The translations under genes were made by a program, and so were the position numbers. Of a stretch of DNA of 64,000 nucleotides, positions 62,301 to 64,000 are shown piece by piece. Source of the DNA: an uncultured Eubacteriales bacterium (lineage in GTDB: Bacteria; Bacillota; Clostridia; Peptostreptococcales; Anaerovoracaceae). The notes below the pieces were generated by a model. The model was not told where the DNA came from. It searched no databases and saw only the letters and a program-made list of their open reading frames with translations. The stretch spans positions 30,630-94,629 of the forward strand of contig UQXL01000006.1 of NCBI GenBank assembly GCA_900545135.1, written 5' to 3'. Each line of letters begins with the position of its first letter. Within the stretch, counting starts at the first letter, position 1.

Positions 62301-62851
62301 AGAACAATTCGCAGGGCCTCATTGACATGGGAATCACCGCAGGCAAAGAAGCTCTTGACGGTGTAAAAGCCCTCGTTGTATTCGGAGAAAACGCTGAGAT
62401 AGACACCGAAGCTCTGGAATTCCTGGCTGTATGTGATACGCATATGACTGAACTGGGAGCCAAGGCCGACGTAGTTATACCTGGAACAGGCTTCGCTTCT
62501 ATAGACGGCACGTTCACCAATACGGAGAGAAGAATGCAGCTCGTTCAGGCGGCGATAGATGAGGACATCCTCTTCAGCAACTGGGAAGTAGCAGCTGAAA
62601 TCGCCCACATATTTGAAGTGGATTTGGATTGGGACGGAACGGACGATATTTCAGATGAAATGTCAGATACCGTTGAATCCTATAAATATGCTGAACTCGG
62701 CGAAGTTCTGGGCGGAGTTCTCACTCCTGCAGCAGGCGCGGCTCTTATAGCAGTGGAAGACGGCCCGGTCGTTGAGGAGCTTCCTTGCACCGACAGCCTG
62801 ATGCAGGTGATCTCCATGAGACTGCCTAAGCCGGTCAATCCTACGGCGTAA
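59390..62851 (+). CDS. Fused NuoG-ferredoxin / GltD-type NAD(P)H oxidoreductase / molybdopterin-oxidoreductase-like subunit
   Basis: A 1153-residue multi-domain redox protein, probably the large subunit of an Nfn-like transhydrogenase (StnC-like). In order: plant-type [2Fe-2S] domain (C36, C47, C50, C64); a Cys-rich bridge (HTGDCRPPCVLACPAQTDC, CPHPCEEACRRG); a GltD/NfnB-type flavin module with FAD site VAIIGGGPMGLSAAYF (about 195) and NAD(P) site VAIVGGGNTAMDA (about 323); a Cys linker (CLECGCHDYFEC); two [4Fe-4S] sites (CILCGLCVRVC about 611, CISCGQCVSVCP about 657); and from about 693 a molybdopterin-oxidoreductase-like region (CSFCSVGC, later TELGAKADVVIPGTGF and FTNTERRMQL). No Sec or Cys is seen at the formate dehydrogenase active-site position, so this last part is probably structural, as in NuoG. 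GGGAGGGAGG precedes the ATG. Confidence 0.88.
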   Translation: MNKFRLNINGKEVTGVAGQTILEVARENDIFIPTLCYDERTKIYGSCGLCMCEVEGNPKLCKACATEIAPGMVIKTDTERVIESRKTNLELLLSNHTGDCRPPCVLACPAQTDCQGYVGLIANGEYEKALELIKDKIPLPASLGRVCPHPCEEACRRGLIDEPISIQQLKRFAADTDLAGDIFVPECEEDTGKSVAIIGGGPMGLSAAYFLRQMGHAVTIFESMPRAGGMLRYGIPEYRLPKAVLDEEIATIESMGVEIITNTRVGDDIPFETVRSDYDAVLLAIGAWVSTGVGCKGEDAEGVIGGIDFLRRVVRNEEIGMGEKVAIVGGGNTAMDACRTAVRLGAKEVYNIYRRTKDEMPADMVEIEEAEEEGVIFKNLTNPIEVVKDENGHVKEVVLQVMELGEPDASGRRKPVPVEGKTETLAIDTMILAIGQAVDASVFDCDKTRKNAIAYDPETFMTSIPGVFAGGDCGNDKISIAIEAIADARKASDSIDAYLYGEVLKYEKPYVVERDDITEKTFEDRERMCRPEIPQLSPKERKDNFSEIIPCGFTEEQAVAEASRCLECGCHDYFECKLIDFANQYDVQPERFAGEKNAIEFEDDHPFIVRDPNKCILCGLCVRVCDEVMGVGALGLVHRGFDTVVKPNMEKPLIESGCISCGQCVSVCPTGALQERTTMIKETPVETEVTETTCSFCSVGCSLNLESCGDMLIKANPDKNGAVNKGLACGMGKWGFDCSMLEDKLEEPFVKEDGRFRESDYHEAFVLVAKRCQSIGAKYGKDAVAVAVSDRYTNEEAYAIKRMAEAMGAKVLCINNRESGLEKVTGLNASPNTIDELLSTNLILKIGFKEEDSRVIALKMKQAEEAGAKVINLCSGENNLSFLKQIAKAIIDSGKAKKAAGYDEFAASLASVKVSGEAKAIADQYLAAKKAMIVYQQNFLTTDGAILVADIAMLSGHIGSPRDGILQVKAKNNSQGLIDMGITAGKEALDGVKALVVFGENAEIDTEALEFLAVCDTHMTELGAKADVVIPGTGFASIDGTFTNTERRMQLVQAAIDEDILFSNWEVAAEIAHIFEVDLDWDGTDDISDEMSDTVESYKYAELGEVLGGVLTPAAGAALIAVEDGPVVEELPCTDSLMQVISMRLPKPVNPTA

Positions 62852-62937
62852 GCTTTGCAGGAGATTTGAAAGCTAAGCGCAAAACATATAAAATAATTAA
62901 GCCGCCCGGAATGGGAATTGGATTAAGAAAACGTTGA

Positions 62938-62985
62938 AGCAAAGAACGGTATAGTCAGACGGCTATGCCGTTCTTTGCTGTTTTT
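62938..62985 (+). terminator. Intrinsic terminator of the electron-transfer operon
   Basis: AGCAAAGAACGG (62938-62949) pairs fully with CCGTTCTTTGCT; an inner ATAG/CTAT extends the stem; TTTTT at 62981-62985. Confidence 0.9.
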
Positions 62986-63045
62986 GAGTTGTTTTTTGGT
63001 TTTTTCTCATGATAAAATAAAATTGCAAGGAAAAGAGCAGCGCAC

Positions 63046-63705
63046 ATGGAGAATGATAAGTTACAGCTTTTTGAAGATAAAGCAATCAGAACGGCATGGG
63101 ACGCGGAAGAGGAAGAATGGTATTTTTCTGTCGTTGATGTGGTCGGCGTATTGACCGACAGCCCAAATCCAAATAACTACTGGAAAGTCTTAAAAAAGCG
63201 GCTGAAAGACGAGGGTAATCAGTCGGTTACATCTTGTAACCAACTGAAATTGGAATCGCCAAAAGACGGAAAACGCTATTTGACCGACAAATGGCGTGAC
63301 AGGGGCGTAAAAAAAGGCGTTGAGTATGCAATACTTACCGATGAAATCACCCGCGCATGGTCGGGCATGACGACGCGGCAAGACAAAAGGCTGAAAGGTC
63401 TGAAAAAAGAAAATCTACGGGACAACATGACGACAACGGAAATCATTTTAAATATGCTTGCATAAACTTCAACAACTGATATTTAAAAAGCAACAAAGCC
63501 GGAAACCTTAGCCGAAAATATAGAAGTCGCCCGCCGCGGCGGAAATGTCGCCGGGATTGCGAAACAAGCCCTTGAAGCAGAAACCGGAACCCCCGTTATC
63601 ACATCACAAAATGCGGTACAATTAAACACAGTTGTAATGGGTATGATCGAAGGCGTTATAAACGCGGAGGTCGAAAAAGAAAAAACAGACGAAAACAAAG
63701 AGTAA
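63046..63705 (+). pseudogene. BRO-N domain (phage antirepressor-like) gene with two in-frame stops
   Basis: BRO-N proteins come from phages and mobile elements and act as DNA-binding antirepressors or regulators. The N-terminal 139 codons encode the domain: KLQLFEDKAIRTAWDAEEEE, WYFSVVDVVGVLTDSPNP and NYWKVLKKRLKDEG, followed by the ITRAWSGMTTRQ and LKGLKKENLRDNMTTTE helical part. TAA occurs at 63463-63465 and again at 63484-63486, seven codons later, and the same frame then runs on for 72 codons (PETLAENIEVARRGGNVAGI, ITSQNAVQLNTVVMG) to a final TAA at 63703. The continuation is the usual C-terminal helical region of this protein type. No other phage genes adjoin. A weak AAGGA lies 14 bases before the ATG. 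Confidence 0.8.
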
Positions 63706-63737
63706 CAAGCAAAAGAACAATCATGCCTCTGCCGCGC

Positions 63738-63762
63738 GCCGGATTTAAACTCCGGCTTCTTC
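63738..63762 (+). terminator. Possible terminator after the BRO-N gene
   Basis: GCCGGA (63738-63743) and TCCGGC (63751-63756) around TTTAAAC, followed only by TTCTTC; a weak candidate. Confidence 0.35.
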
Positions 63763-63777
63763 AGCCGAAATTTCCCC

Positions 63778-63807
63778 TTGATTTAAGTCTGCCCTTTGTG
63801 CTATACT
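63778..63807 (+). promoter_or_regulatory. Possible promoter near the right end of the window
   Basis: TTGATT (63778-63783), 18-base spacer, TATACT (63802-63807). It points into the last 190 bases, where I see only a seven-codon frame (ATG 63839, MFNFSYR, stop 63860) behind GGCGGTG; that frame stays open after the stop to 63971. No gene is recognised up to base 64000. Confidence 0.4.
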
Positions 63808-64000
63808 GAACTGGAAATAAAAAGAAGGCGGTGAAAGGATGTTCAACTTTTCTTACAGGTAAAATTCAATAAGCAGGCGGATCGCGTATATCTTTCTAAC
63901 GCTCCGTTTGCAGGTTACTGTGGGAAAGTTAAGATTCTTCAGCCAATTTAGACATATATGCTCTGTGAGATGAGCTCAGCCATGAAAGACATTAAAGCTG

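Noticed and set aside
57089..62851. Respiratory complex I or NAD-linked hydrogenase
   Set aside because: No membrane subunits and no H-cluster or NiFe subunit are encoded; the GltD module points to a transhydrogenase-type complex.
63046..64000. Prophage at the right end
   Set aside because: Only one degraded BRO-N gene is seen; no integrase, structural genes or attachment repeats are visible.
1..64000. CRISPR arrays, rRNA operons, insertion sequences
   Set aside because: No regularly spaced identical repeats, no 16S/23S/5S sequence and no transposase frame were found.

Overview
The window looks like chromosome of an anaerobic, low-to-mid-GC Firmicute of class Clostridia. Support: most genes have strong AGGAGG-type ribosome-binding sites; housekeeping gene orders match those known from Bacillus and clostridia (dnaG-sigA-trmK-nif3; rel-dtd-hemZ-hisS-aspS; nadD-yqeK-rsfS-leuS; mltG-trmR-trhP); there is a clostridial-type giant 2-hydroxyacyl-CoA dehydratase activase-like protein, and a flavin/iron-sulfur complex resembling the Sporomusa-type Nfn transhydrogenase of acetogens. 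A SigK-like promoter in front of a Cys-rich protein suggests a spore former. I cannot assign a genus; relatives of Clostridiales Family XIII would fit, as inference only.

Layout. 1-3.8 kb: end of an ABC permease gene, then a leftward block (metY, thiN, a Cys-rich possible coat protein). 3.9-12.7 kb: rightward run of M16 protease, dut, dgt, dnaG, rpoD (sigA), trmK, nif3-like, a 37-residue membrane peptide, RNase P RNA and a lipoprotein. 12.8-15.8 kb: leftward prfC and a sodium:amino-acid-type symporter. 15.8-22.4 kb: MATE transporter, a Cys-cluster protein (leftward) and the 1473-residue activase/dehydratase-like protein. 22.5-26.8 kb: a disturbed stretch with a transporter remnant, a TM2 gene lacking a clear start, an SPFH protein cut from its SHOCT tail by a TGA, yebC, 6S RNA, a formate/nitrite transporter and a broken small gene. 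26.8-33.4 kb: OPT transporter, polA, coaE, a peptide-binding protein. 33.5-54.4 kb: tRNA-Leu, yajC, secDF, rel, dtd, a metallo-hydrolase, hemZ, hisS, aspS, nadD, yqeK, rsfS, leuS, RNase J (interrupted), ylbF, efp, mltG, trmR, trhP (interrupted). 54.5-57 kb: CNNM/CorC protein and an AT-rich island with a secreted protein and a small membrane protein. 57-62.9 kb: three-gene electron-transfer complex. 63-64 kb: a decayed BRO-N gene and a spacer.

Two patterns cut across the annotation. First, several otherwise intact reading frames carry single in-frame stop codons (TGA, TAG and TAA all occur), including RNase J and the tRNA hydroxylase TrhP. Second, many gene ends and spacers carry short degenerate tandem duplications (period about 7-22 nt), several of which include the stop codon of the upstream gene. 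Neither is explained by ordinary annotation.
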